This document shows positions 14,844 through 22,975 of a DNA stretch of 36,012 nt, piece by piece. The translations under genes and the position numbers were made by a program. Source of the stretch: Acidobacteriota bacterium (GTDB taxonomy: Bacteria > Acidobacteriota > UBA6911); assembly GCA_003225335.1 (NCBI GenBank), contig QHZE01000252.1:1-36012 (forward strand), read 5' to 3'. The notes beneath the pieces were generated by a model. The model was not told the DNA's origin. It ran no database searches and was given only the letters and a program-made list of their open reading frames with translations. Every line of letters starts with the position of its first letter. Within the stretch, counting starts at the first letter, position 1.

Positions 14844-17172
14844 CTATTTCGGCCATTTCAGATGCTTCCTGAGAAAGTCAACAGTACCTTTGCCGTTGAT
14901 GGTGTGAGGTCCATCAAAGAATTCAATTTCCGTGTTCTCAGGGATTTTGAGCTTTGTCGCATAGAAATAGCGGGTCTTCGCGTACTCGTAGGCCACCCAC
15001 TCATCGGGCGCTACTCCATCATGGTGTCCCCGTTCGACCATGAACGGCCGCGGAGCCATCAGATTTGCCAGCTCTGAATAATTGACCACGTTGGCAAAGT
15101 CAAACTCAATCATGTCATATTCCGAAGTCACCAGGTAGCTGTAGCGCGAATCGATACGAGTGTTTTTCCATACCCACTCATTGAAGTCCGCGGAGCAGAT
15201 CGACAGTGCATAACGATCCAGCAAAGGGGGCACACGAACGGCAGTTTTTCCACCATAAGAGAGACCATAGAAGCCGATACGCTCGGGATCGACGAAAGGC
15301 TGGCTGGCTAGCCAGTCTAGCAGGCGTTCATGCTGCCCTAGAATGAAAGAGAACAGCGCTAGTTTTAACGGGTGTCCTTGGCGTTGGATAAGGCGAAAGC
15401 GATCCTTTCCAATATACGGGTTCTGAGGAGAGAAGGTGACAAATCCTTGCTGAGCTAAGCGGGCGGCAAACTGCTTGTAATAGTGGTAAGCGTCGTTGTT
15501 CTCGATGGTATCTCGCGGCCGTCCTTCCAGCCCGTGCTGGCACACGACGACCGGGCGACGCTCGCCAGGATGAAGATCTTTAGGCACCAGCAGAATCCCG
15601 AAGGCAAAAACGTCTGGCCAGACATCCAGCATCACTTCATACCCTGAGAACTTTGGCTCATCATAGATCTGCCGCGTCCGCGGGTTCGCTGATTGACTCG
15701 GGGAGGGCAAACGACCGATGACCTCATCCCAGATATAGTCTCGGTGAAACTGCGTGGTCTGTTTCCACCGCTCGGGGCTCGACGCATCCGCCTTGGACCA
15801 GAAGGCGGCTCGTTTCTTTGGCGCCTCTCCCAACAACCTTTGAGTGTAATCGACCAGCTCATCGAACTGCCGGTGCAGCCGCTCCGTTTCGTCAACGTTT
15901 GAACGGAGATCTTCCCCCGTCGCTCACCACCAGTTGGAGCTTCTCTTCGGCCTTCAAACCCACAAAGAAGGGGCCGGCGCGCTCGACTTCCGCCTGTACT
16001 GACGATAAAGGCGGCGAAACGAGTTTGCCATTGGGAGTGGCTCCCTTGCGGTCTTTGGTTTCCGGGGGCGGTCCTGTAATCTCCGGTCCTCGGCTGGCTT
16101 CAACAATCAGAGCGCGAGGAGCAATCAAACTGGCCAACTCAGCATCACCAAACTCCTTGAGCAGGCCCCACACATCTCGATAGATCGGCTCTTGCCAAAC
16201 CTGCTGGCGAGACTGGAAATAGCCGCTAACCCCTGTGGCTTGGATTCTGGAGTCAAGGGCCGCGCTGTACAGTGCCAGCAGTCCCCCTTCGCCATAGCCG
16301 AAAACTCCAATGGGTGTCGGCCGCTTGTTTTTGTTTTCAGAGGTGAACCAATCGACGGCTGCCAGTACCTTCTGAACCTCGTAGCCAATGATATGCTTGC
16401 CTACTTCGTAGGCCATACGATAAATCCACTCCCGGTGCGGCTGGTTAGTCATCTTGCTGGTGGTCATCGTCCCGCTGCCGGGAGCAGCCGAAATTGAAGG
16501 CCCAGGCAGAATGTCAGGAATGCCGGACCAGGTGTCCAGCCTGTTAACCAGCACCGGTACCAGCACCTGACAGCCGTTTTCAGCCAACCTGCGGGCAAAC
16601 TGCCCTGCCGGGTCTAGCCCGGCTGACAGCCCCACGAGCATCTCCGGGGACTGGTCGGCATCGGGAATCGCGACGATGCGCGCCACCGGCCAAGTGTCGG
16701 GCTCCAGCAGCAAGCCTTCGGCTGCTACCCCCTCGAACACGGGCCAGCGCACTGCATAAACTTTGTACCCATTGCCGGCCGAGATCAGGGCCGGGGTCGA
16801 GGAGGTCGCCTCCAGCTGCAGCTCAACTTTGGCAACGCGCGACTCGACCACCCCGATGATCTTAGCAAAGCGCTCCCGGTTGGGTGCGACCGACTGGTTA
16901 TAGCTCTCCAGCGATCCATAATCCCGCTTCCACAGCCGGGCTCGCTTCTCAACCGAAGCATCCGTTTCGCGCAACAAGTAGCGCTTGATCCCCTCCACCA
17001 TCTGCTCCGCCAAATCTCCTTCCGCTGTCAAGGGGGCTGTCCCAGGTAAGGTCGTCTGGGCAACAACGACTGAGCTCGGCATAAGCCCCATGACCAGGCT
17101 CAACCGCAGGCAGATCGAAAAGATCAGCTTCCGCCAATAGACTGCCCAACCTGCTTGCACTCTTCTCTTCAT
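14844..17172 (-). pseudogene. Secreted tandem alpha/beta-hydrolase (esterase-like), broken by +1 frameshift
   Basis: Two adjacent frames form one protein. From ATG 17172 (AAAGGAG upstream) a signal peptide (MKRRVQAGWAVYWRKLIFSI region, ending VVVAQ) leads into a first alpha/beta-hydrolase domain whose elbow reads GVFGYGEGG, with Glu where the nucleophile Ser is expected. The frame stops at 15892 after SDGGRSPFKR. Removing one G from the GGGGG run (complement of 15912-15916) restores SDGEDLRSNVDETERLHRQF and joins it to the second domain, ending at 14844. That domain has VVVCQHGLEG, a good elbow GFYGLSYGG, MAPRPFMVERGHHDG and a late His (GPHTINGK), like dienelactone hydrolases and acetylxylan esterases. 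The repaired protein has 775 residues. It is divergent from the PVC-type gene. The break could be a real mutation or an assembly error. Confidence 0.85.
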
Positions 17173-17199
17173 TATAGTAGGCGCTCCTTTCTGGGCGTG

Positions 17200-17214
17200 C
17201 CTGACGGGCCCTAA
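17200..17214 (-). repeat. Solo end of the CTTAG-flanked element family
   Basis: On the minus strand it reads TTAGGGCCCGTCAGG, identical over 15 bases to the left end of copy B (35161-35175) including the TTAG. No partner arm is found nearby. It lies in the leader of the esterase gene. A chance 15-mer match within one window is unlikely but possible. The adjoining 17231-17252 carries a GC hairpin (GATCCGCGC-AAA-GCGCGGGATC) of unknown role. Confidence 0.45.
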
Positions 17215-17376
17215 CCTCACTTCTGAATGAGATCCGCGCAAAGCGCGGGATCTTCATCTATCATAGCGGCGTCACATTGAACAGGATCGTGCTGTACTCA
17301 GATACGGTCTCGCGGCTGGGGAAGACTTTTTTTGCGACTTTTAACAATGTAGAATCCAACAAGAGAGCACACTCAA

Positions 17377-20300
17377 ATGACTCCGCCAACGAGAAGAATA
17401 GTCACAATTCTTGCCGGTGTTCTTTTATTTGGGTTGTTCGCCGGAACGGGGAAAGAAAAAGACGCCGGTTCTGGAGAGCAGACGCCATCGAATGCCACCC
17501 AGCGCCCTGCCGAGAGGCAGCGTGACCCCGAGCAGGAAAAGCATTTCACACCGGAAGTTGAGAAATTCGTCGAAACTTTCAAACCCGCAGGGGAGGGAAT
17601 CGAAGGTGCTGGAGGAATCAAGGCTCCTTCGCCGGCTGAATCGCTGCAACATTTTAGGCTGAGTGATGGCCTGGAAATGGAAGTCGTCGCCAGCGAGCCA
17701 GTGATTCGCCAGCCGCTGAATCTGCACTTCGATGAACGCGGTCGCCTATGGGTGGTGCAGTACATCCAGTATCCATTCCCGGCGGGTCTGAAGGTCGTGA
17801 AATACGACAAATATTTGCGAGCCGTCTTTGATAAGGTTCCACTGCCTCCCCCTAATCACGTCCGTGGCGCTGATAAGATTACAATTCTGGAAGATACGGA
17901 TGGGGATGGCCTTTTCGACTTGCACAAGGATTTTCTGACTGGCCTGAATATTGCCACCGGCGTCGCGGTGGGTCGTGACGGGGTTTGGGTGCTGAACCCA
18001 CCCTACCTGTTGTTTTATCCCGACCGCAATAGAGATGATGTGCCGGATGGTGATCCCGAGGTTCATCTTTCCGGCTTTGGCATCGAAGACACTCATGCGG
18101 TAGCAAACAGTCTGCACTGGGGTCCAGACGGGTGGCTTTACGGTGTTCAAGGCAGCACCACGACCAGTCATGTCAAAGGAATCGATTTCCTGGGACAAGC
18201 TGTCTGGCGCTATCACCCCACGACCAAAGCTTTCGAACTGTTTGCGGAAGGCGGCGGAAATCCTTGGACTCTGGATTTCGACAGCAAGGGACGCATCTTT
18301 GTCGGAACCAATATCGGCGCAGCACGGGGTCTGCATTTTGTTCAAGGGGGGTACTACGTCAAGAACTGGCCCAAGCATGGTCCACTGACCAATCCTTATG
18401 CCTTCGGTTTCTTCCCACACATGGCCCATTCCGGCTACCAGCCCAGGTTCTCTCAAACGCTGGTGATTTACGAAGGTGGGGCATTGCCCAATTACGAGGG
18501 TCAGATGATCGCAGGAATGGCACTGACCAATCGAGTGCAAGCCAGCCGGATGCTCAAGGACACCTCCTCATTCAAGACTGAGGACAGCGAGGCCATCGTA
18601 CTGTCGGATAGCCGCTGGTTCAGGCCGGTCGACACCAAGGTGGGACCGGATGGAGCCGTCTACATCGCCGATTGGTTCGACATTCGCTTAAGCCACCTGA
18701 GCCCCGAGGACAACTGGGACAAAACCAATGGCCGGATCTATCGGCTGAAGGCCAAGGGCGCCCTGCCCACAAAGCCTTTCGATCTTTCCCGATTGAGCGG
18801 CGAGCAGTTGCTTGGATATCTGTCGCACCCCAACAAATGGTTTAGAGAGCAGACCAAACGGGTCTTAGCTGATCGCCGAGACTCCGCCATTGTTCCAGCG
18901 CTTAAGAACCTGGTTGAAACCGGCCGCGGCCAGTTGGCATTGGAAGCCCTGTGGGCAGTGAATCTGAGCGGCGGCTGGGATGACACGTTTGCGCTGCGGC
19001 AGTTGAGTCATCCCGATGAGTTTGTGCGCGCCTGGACTGTGCGGCTGCTGGGCGACGCCAAGATGGTAACGCCATCCGTCCAGACCCGCCTTATCGAACT
19101 AGCGCGTGCGGAAACTCAAGTGGAGGTTCGCAGCCAATTGGCCAGCTCCTGCAAGCGGCTCCCTGCCCGGAATGCGCTTCCGGTCCTTCGGGAACTGTTG
19201 CTGCACAGCGAGGATGACAATGACCTGCATGTCCCTTTGCTCCTCTGGTGGGCCCTTGAAAGCAAAATGGGCAGCGACCTGCAGCTGGCGCTGAAGATGC
19301 TGAAAGATCCCGCTCTTTGGCAGTCATCGCTCTTCAACCGGCACATTGCATCACGAATAGGACAGCGTTTCACTGCTGAACGGGGCGACAGGAGTTCGTA
19401 TACGTTGAATGAGGGCGAGTACTCGAGTTGGAAGACAAACTACACACCCGAGCGTTGCCGAGCCAATCTGAAAGTCTGCTCGCAACTGCTCGATATGGCG
19501 TCGAGTTCGCAAGGGAAGAACCAGCTCATTCGCGGTATGGAACAGGGACTGCGCGGGGATCTGATCGAAGTCGATCCCTCGCCTTTGCGGGAAAAAATTT
19601 TGCAGATTCTGCGGGATCACCCGGAGGACGCGGCGCTCGTTAGCTTGGCGCTTCGACTGAAGATAGAGCGGGCCACCGCTGCAGCGTTGCGAATGGCCGG
19701 CAATGACCGTCTTCCCGAACCTGACCGCAAGATCCTCATTGGAGCGCTGGCGGATCTGCGTGTGAGCGCCGCTGTGCCGATCTTTCTTAAGGGCGTCCAG
19801 AGCGAAACATCCGACAGCTTGCGGCGGGAGTTCTTGGAAAATCTGCAGCGCTTTAGCGATGCTGAGATTCCGCAGTCGCTGCTCATGTCTTATCGCAGTT
19901 TGCCCCGCCATCTGCAGCTCGCGGCACAGGGAGTGCTGGCCAGCCGCCATGAATGGGCGAAACTGCTGCTCGAGTCGGTAGACTCGGGAAAGATCCAACC
20001 TGAACAGATCACGGAGAGCACGCTATTGACTATTCGCAACCATCGCAATCCTGCCGATGAGGAGCTGATTCGAAAGCACTGGGGAAGCACCGCGCAGGAA
20101 GATCGCATGGATGAAAAACTGCGGTCTGCTGTCCAGCTCGGAGAACAGCACTACCGTTCCAAGTGCAGCTATTGCCATTTAGCCAACGGCCAAGGAATGA
20201 AGAAATCGTTGGTCGATTCGAAATGGGTTCAGGGAACTGATCACGCCTTGATCCGAATCGTTCTTCAGGGAAAGGAGGGCGAAGGGGAACTGATGCCAGG

Positions 20301-20475
20301 GTTTGCAGCCGAATTCGACGACGCTCAGATTGCTTCCGTTTTGACCTACGTTCGCTGGCAGTGGGGCAGGCAAACCGAGCCCGTAGCGCCCGCGACGGTT
20401 CACGAGATCCGTTTGGCGACGGCTGATCGCAAGAATGCCTGGAGAGAGGAGGAACTGCTGAATTTCTTGAAATAG
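17377..20475 (+). CDS. PVC-type membrane-bound dehydrogenase with HEAT repeats and cytochrome c
   Basis: 1032 residues, exported (MTPPTRRIVTILAGVLLFGL signal). After a charged linker (25-85) comes a beta-propeller of the glucose/sorbosone-dehydrogenase-like PVC type (about 88-470), with HFRLSDGLEMEVVASEP, LHFDERGRLWVVQY, ILEDTDGDGLFDL, GPDGWLYG and GPDGAVYIADWFD. A helical HEAT-type region (about 475-900) follows. The C-terminus is a class I cytochrome c domain: CSYCH haem site at 930-934 and axial Met973 in GELMPGFA. The family is thought to oxidise sugars or similar alcohols in the periplasm and pass electrons to the haem; the substrate is not defined. It is divergent from the esterase gene, a pairing that suggests polysaccharide or sugar-ester breakdown. 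AGAG-type ribosome site only. Confidence 0.92.
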   Translation: MTPPTRRIVTILAGVLLFGLFAGTGKEKDAGSGEQTPSNATQRPAERQRDPEQEKHFTPEVEKFVETFKPAGEGIEGAGGIKAPSPAESLQHFRLSDGLEMEVVASEPVIRQPLNLHFDERGRLWVVQYIQYPFPAGLKVVKYDKYLRAVFDKVPLPPPNHVRGADKITILEDTDGDGLFDLHKDFLTGLNIATGVAVGRDGVWVLNPPYLLFYPDRNRDDVPDGDPEVHLSGFGIEDTHAVANSLHWGPDGWLYGVQGSTTTSHVKGIDFLGQAVWRYHPTTKAFELFAEGGGNPWTLDFDSKGRIFVGTNIGAARGLHFVQGGYYVKNWPKHGPLTNPYAFGFFPHMAHSGYQPRFSQTLVIYEGGALPNYEGQMIAGMALTNRVQASRMLKDTSSFKTEDSEAIVLSDSRWFRPVDTKVGPDGAVYIADWFDIRLSHLSPEDNWDKTNGRIYRLKAKGALPTKPFDLSRLSGEQLLGYLSHPNKWFREQTKRVLADRRDSAIVPALKNLVETGRGQLALEALWAVNLSGGWDDTFALRQLSHPDEFVRAWTVRLLGDAKMVTPSVQTRLIELARAETQVEVRSQLASSCKRLPARNALPVLRELLLHSEDDNDLHVPLLLWWALESKMGSDLQLALKMLKDPALWQSSLFNRHIASRIGQRFTAERGDRSSYTLNEGEYSSWKTNYTPERCRANLKVCSQLLDMASSSQGKNQLIRGMEQGLRGDLIEVDPSPLREKILQILRDHPEDAALVSLALRLKIERATAAALRMAGNDRLPEPDRKILIGALADLRVSAAVPIFLKGVQSETSDSLRREFLENLQRFSDAEIPQSLLMSYRSLPRHLQLAAQGVLASRHEWAKLLLESVDSGKIQPEQITESTLLTIRNHRNPADEELIRKHWGSTAQEDRMDEKLRSAVQLGEQHYRSKCSYCHLANGQGMKKSLVDSKWVQGTDHALIRIVLQGKEGEGELMPGFAAEFDDAQIASVLTYVRWQWGRQTEPVAPATVHEIRLATADRKNAWREEELLNFLK

Positions 20476-20611
20476 CCGCAACGGACATGGCCGGTCACAT
20501 AGCGAAGCACGTTGCAACGGCAAGGAGGTAAATCAGAAACACAGCACTTAGAATCACGAGAATAAGGTTGGCTGCGACAGAAATCGTTTGATTCGGTGGA
20601 CGATTGCCGTT

Positions 20612-20836
20612 CTACGATCCTCGGGATTGATCCGCTACCCAGTCGGCGGGCTTCAGTTGTCGGAGGCGCGCGTAATCGTGACCGCCTTTCAACCGGCGGA
20701 ACACTTCGTCAGGCGCGTTGTGATCCCAGCCATACGCCTTCAAGAGTGGGAGCCACAAATACCAGCAAGCACAGCTGCTTCGCAGTAACCATCTTCGCGC
20801 AATGGGTTCCTCACCCAGGACTCGTCCCGTGTTCAT
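20612..20836 (-). pseudogene. Possible gene remnant, 74 codons
   Basis: A minus-strand frame with protein-like composition: GEEPIARRW, an aromatic stretch (CACWYLWLPLLKAYGWDHN) and a C-terminal EVFRRLKGGHDYARLRQLKP followed by ADWVADQSRGS. The reading frame stays open upstream of the first ATG to about 20930 (GLGSWGFLHIGFMNTGR), with no start codon or ribosome site that I trust. It may be the C-terminal relic of a larger gene. I do not recognise the family. The rest of 20476-20970 has no other gene I can support. Confidence 0.3.
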
Positions 20837-20974
20837 GAAGCCGATATGAAGGAACCCCCACGACCCTAGTCCGTCCCGCCGCTCGCTGGAGCGCCGCGGC
20901 CGCGAGCTTCCCCGATGCAGTCCGCGCTCTCTCGCGGAAAAAAATCGCGATTTCCGTACTCTGATTGCTTTCTT

Positions 20975-20986
20975 TACCTATCGGTA
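20975..20986. promoter_or_regulatory. Operator 1: TACCTATCGGTA
   Basis: Perfect dyad TACC-N4-GGTA placed 10 bp upstream of the TTGACT -35 box of the SDR promoter. Its centre is 54 bp, about five helical turns, from the matching site at 21028-21041. TetR-type repressors commonly bind such sites. No regulator gene lies in the window. Confidence 0.65.
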
Positions 20987-20996
20987 TATTATTCAC

Positions 20997-21024
20997 TTGA
21001 CTCTCGAAATCCGACTGATATATT
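20997..21024 (+). promoter_or_regulatory. Promoter of the SDR unit
   Basis: TTGACT (20997-21002), 16-bp spacer, TATATT (21019-21024). The predicted start near 21031 falls inside operator 2, so a bound repressor would block initiation. Confidence 0.65.
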
Positions 21025-21027
21025 TAA

Positions 21028-21041
21028 GTACCTTTCGGTAC
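21028..21041. promoter_or_regulatory. Operator 2: GTACCTTTCGGTAC
   Basis: Perfect 14-bp dyad GTACC-N4-GGTAC overlapping the expected transcription start. It shares TACC-N4-GGTA with operator 1. Confidence 0.65.
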
Positions 21042-21066
21042 ATAACAAACTTACGAGGAGTTCGCT

Positions 21067-21120
21067 ATGTCAGGGAAATTGGTTGGAAAAGTGGCTTTGG
21101 TCACGGGGGGATTTCGGTAA
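21067..21120 (+). pseudogene. 17-codon remnant of an SDR gene or leader ORF
   Basis: ATG at 21067 with a strong GAGGAG ribosome site encodes MSGKLVGKVALVTGGFR and stops. This is the first strand and the start of the TGGxxxGxG loop of a short-chain dehydrogenase, and it resembles the N-terminus of the full gene 73 bases downstream (MSKLQGKITLVTGGNSG). Either an earlier SDR gene was deleted after its first codons, or this is a translated leader ahead of the terminator at 21133. Confidence 0.6.
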
Positions 21121-21132
21121 GTAATCGCGCAC

Positions 21133-21166
21133 GGGCAGGATGGTGTTTTCCATCCCGCCCTTTTTC
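21133..21166 (+). terminator. Intrinsic terminator (possible attenuator) before the SDR gene
   Basis: GGGCAGGATGG pairs with CCATCCCGCCC (10 of 11 bp) around a TGTTTT loop, followed by TTTTTC. It lies between the promoter and the SDR start, so the full gene is reached only by read-through or by another promoter. Confidence 0.75.
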
Positions 21167-21192
21167 TCGATTTCAAATCAAGGAGCATTCCC

Positions 21193-21945
21193 ATGAGCAA
21201 GTTACAAGGAAAAATCACACTGGTGACCGGCGGCAACAGCGGTATCGGGCTGGCGACGGCCAAACACTTCGTCGCCGAGGGGGCCGAGCACGTCTACATC
21301 ACCGGCCGGCGACAGGCCGAGCTCGATGTGGCGGCCAAGGAGATCGGCAAGAACGTTACTGCCGTGCAGGGCGACGTCTCCAAGCTGGCCGACCTCGACA
21401 AGCTCTATGCCACGATCAAGCAGAAGCACGGCCGGCTCGACGTGATCTTCGCCAACGCCGGCGGCGGGGAGTTCGTGCCGCTGGCCGAGGCGACCGAAGC
21501 CCACTTCGACAAGTATTTCAACATCAACGTCAAAGGCGTGCTCTTCACCGTGCAGAAGGCCCTGCCGCTGCTGAGTGACGGTGCGAGCATCGTCTTCAAC
21601 GGGTCGATCGCCGGCAGCAAAGGGATGGGGCAGTTCGGCGTTTACAACGCCACCAAAGCGGCGGTTCGATCGCTGGCACGCACGTGGGTGGTCGAGCTCA
21701 AAGATCGCAAGATCCGGGTGAATGTCGTCAGCCCCGGGCCGATCGTCACGCCCGCGATCGAGAAACTCACCGGCAGCAAAGACCAAGCTGCCGCCATGTT
21801 CGACGAGATGGCCAAGGGCATCCCACTCGGCCGGGCAGGGCAGCCGGACGAAATCGCCACCGTCGTGGTCTTCCTTGCCTCCAGCGACGCGAGTTTCGTC
21901 AACGGCGTGGAGCTGTTCGTTGATGGCGGAATGATCCAGGTGTGA
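21193..21945 (+). CDS. Short-chain dehydrogenase/reductase
   Basis: NAD(P)-dependent oxidoreductase of the classical SDR family, 250 residues, cytoplasmic. Rossmann motif TGGNSGIG (12-19), NAG (88-90), catalytic Ser138, Tyr151 and Lys155 (YNATK), then SPGPIVTP and the C-terminal strand NGVELFVDGGMIQV. TGRRQ after the second strand suggests NADP preference (inferred from the basic residues). AAGGAG lies 7 bases before the ATG. Codons are strongly G/C-ending compared with genes on both sides, which with the remnant and the damaged neighbour suggests acquisition by transfer. Its 3' end overlaps, antisense, the tail of the CPBP pseudogene. Substrate unknown; many close relatives are called 3-oxoacyl-ACP-reductase-like. 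Confidence 0.93.
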   Translation: MSKLQGKITLVTGGNSGIGLATAKHFVAEGAEHVYITGRRQAELDVAAKEIGKNVTAVQGDVSKLADLDKLYATIKQKHGRLDVIFANAGGGEFVPLAEATEAHFDKYFNINVKGVLFTVQKALPLLSDGASIVFNGSIAGSKGMGQFGVYNATKAAVRSLARTWVVELKDRKIRVNVVSPGPIVTPAIEKLTGSKDQAAAMFDEMAKGIPLGRAGQPDEIATVVVFLASSDASFVNGVELFVDGGMIQV

Positions 21946-22370
21946 AACGCTTGCAGACCCTCGCCAGCCTGACGAAGGCCGGGATCGCCAGCACCGTGAA
22001 GATGATCGCTTGCGCGAAGTGGATCCAGAACCATCTGTCCGCACCACCTTCCCAGACCAGCTGTCGTGTCGCGTCGTACGGCCAAACCAGAGTAAAGAAT
22101 GTCAGGTCGCCAATGATGTGAACGGGGATGGCGGGGACGGTCGAGTTGGCGACGTAGGCCATCACACCAAACACCACGCCTGCGAGGAAGTACACCAGAA
22201 GCTTGGGCCCGAGGAAACCATGGACCACGGGTGCCGCCGTAAAAAAGGCCGAAGAGTGTCATCAAAACCGCGATCGGAGCGGTGAACTCTCGTTCCAGAA
22301 TGACCTGGCAATAACCCCGGAAAGCTGCTTCTTCCGTGATGGGGGAGACCGGAATGTCCCGGCAGGGCCT
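21899..22370 (-). pseudogene. CPBP-family (CAAX-like) intramembrane protease, frameshifted and truncated
   Basis: The upper part in one frame gives PVSPITEEAAFRGYCQVI and AVLMTLFGLF, the EExxxFRG-type motif of CPBP proteases. The continuation in another frame gives VVHGFLGPKLLVYFLAGVVF, then GVMAYVANSTVPAIPVHIIG and DLTFF, which hold the later CPBP motifs. Removing one T from the T6 run (complement of 22239-22244) joins them as LFGLFTAAPVVHGF. No credible membrane-spanning N-terminus is found upstream of about 22370, so the gene is probably truncated as well as shifted. The final codons overlap the SDR 3' end on the opposite strand. Confidence 0.7.
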
Positions 22371-22643
22371 CGTCGATAGCGACGAAAGCTCTGCCGGTTC
22401 CGGCTTCTTCAGGGATGGGATGGGAACTATGCCGCGGCCGGTGCCGGAGCCGCGGCGTTGCTGTGATACGGGCCGGAAGATTTCCCTGACGCAGTCGCTG
22501 AGGCTCAAAACTACGTCTCCAGAGAGTATCGGCCTCCCTGGAAACTGTCTACATGATCCGCTCCAGAAGGAGACTCGAGTGTAACGAAGGGGTGTTGTTT
22601 TTTCCCGGAATACGGACAAAACACCGCAATTCAAAAAATAGGA

Positions 22644-22671
22644 TTGACAAGAGCATTTCTGGATGTATTCT
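22644..22671 (+). promoter_or_regulatory. Promoter upstream of TonB receptor 1
   Basis: TTGACA (22644-22649), 16-bp spacer, TATTCT (22666-22671). The predicted start near 22678 gives a leader of about 300 nt to the chosen ATG at 22976. I see no gene in this leader. Confidence 0.55.
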
Positions 22672-22975
22672 CGATTTTCTCAAGAATTTTCCAGGGACGA
22701 ATCATTTTTTGATCAGCTCGATGGGGTGCGTTGTATTTAGCAACCTTCGCATGGGGACTACTATCTGGATGAGTTCACTTGCCGCTTCAATCGCGGAACT
22801 TCCAGATCACGCGGCAAACTGTTCTATCGCCTAGTCCAACACGCCACGATGCTTGATCCTGTGCCGGCCACGATCATTTCCGGCGGACGCCCAAGGGTGT
22901 GAACGACTACATATGGTGGCCAGTGGCGTCAAGTGCATACCCCTATTCAGCTATTTACAAAGTTGGGAGGCGATC

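Noticed and set aside
20811-20996. Minus-strand frame upstream of the SDR promoter
   Set aside because: Composition is not protein-like, no ribosome site, and it overlaps operator 1.
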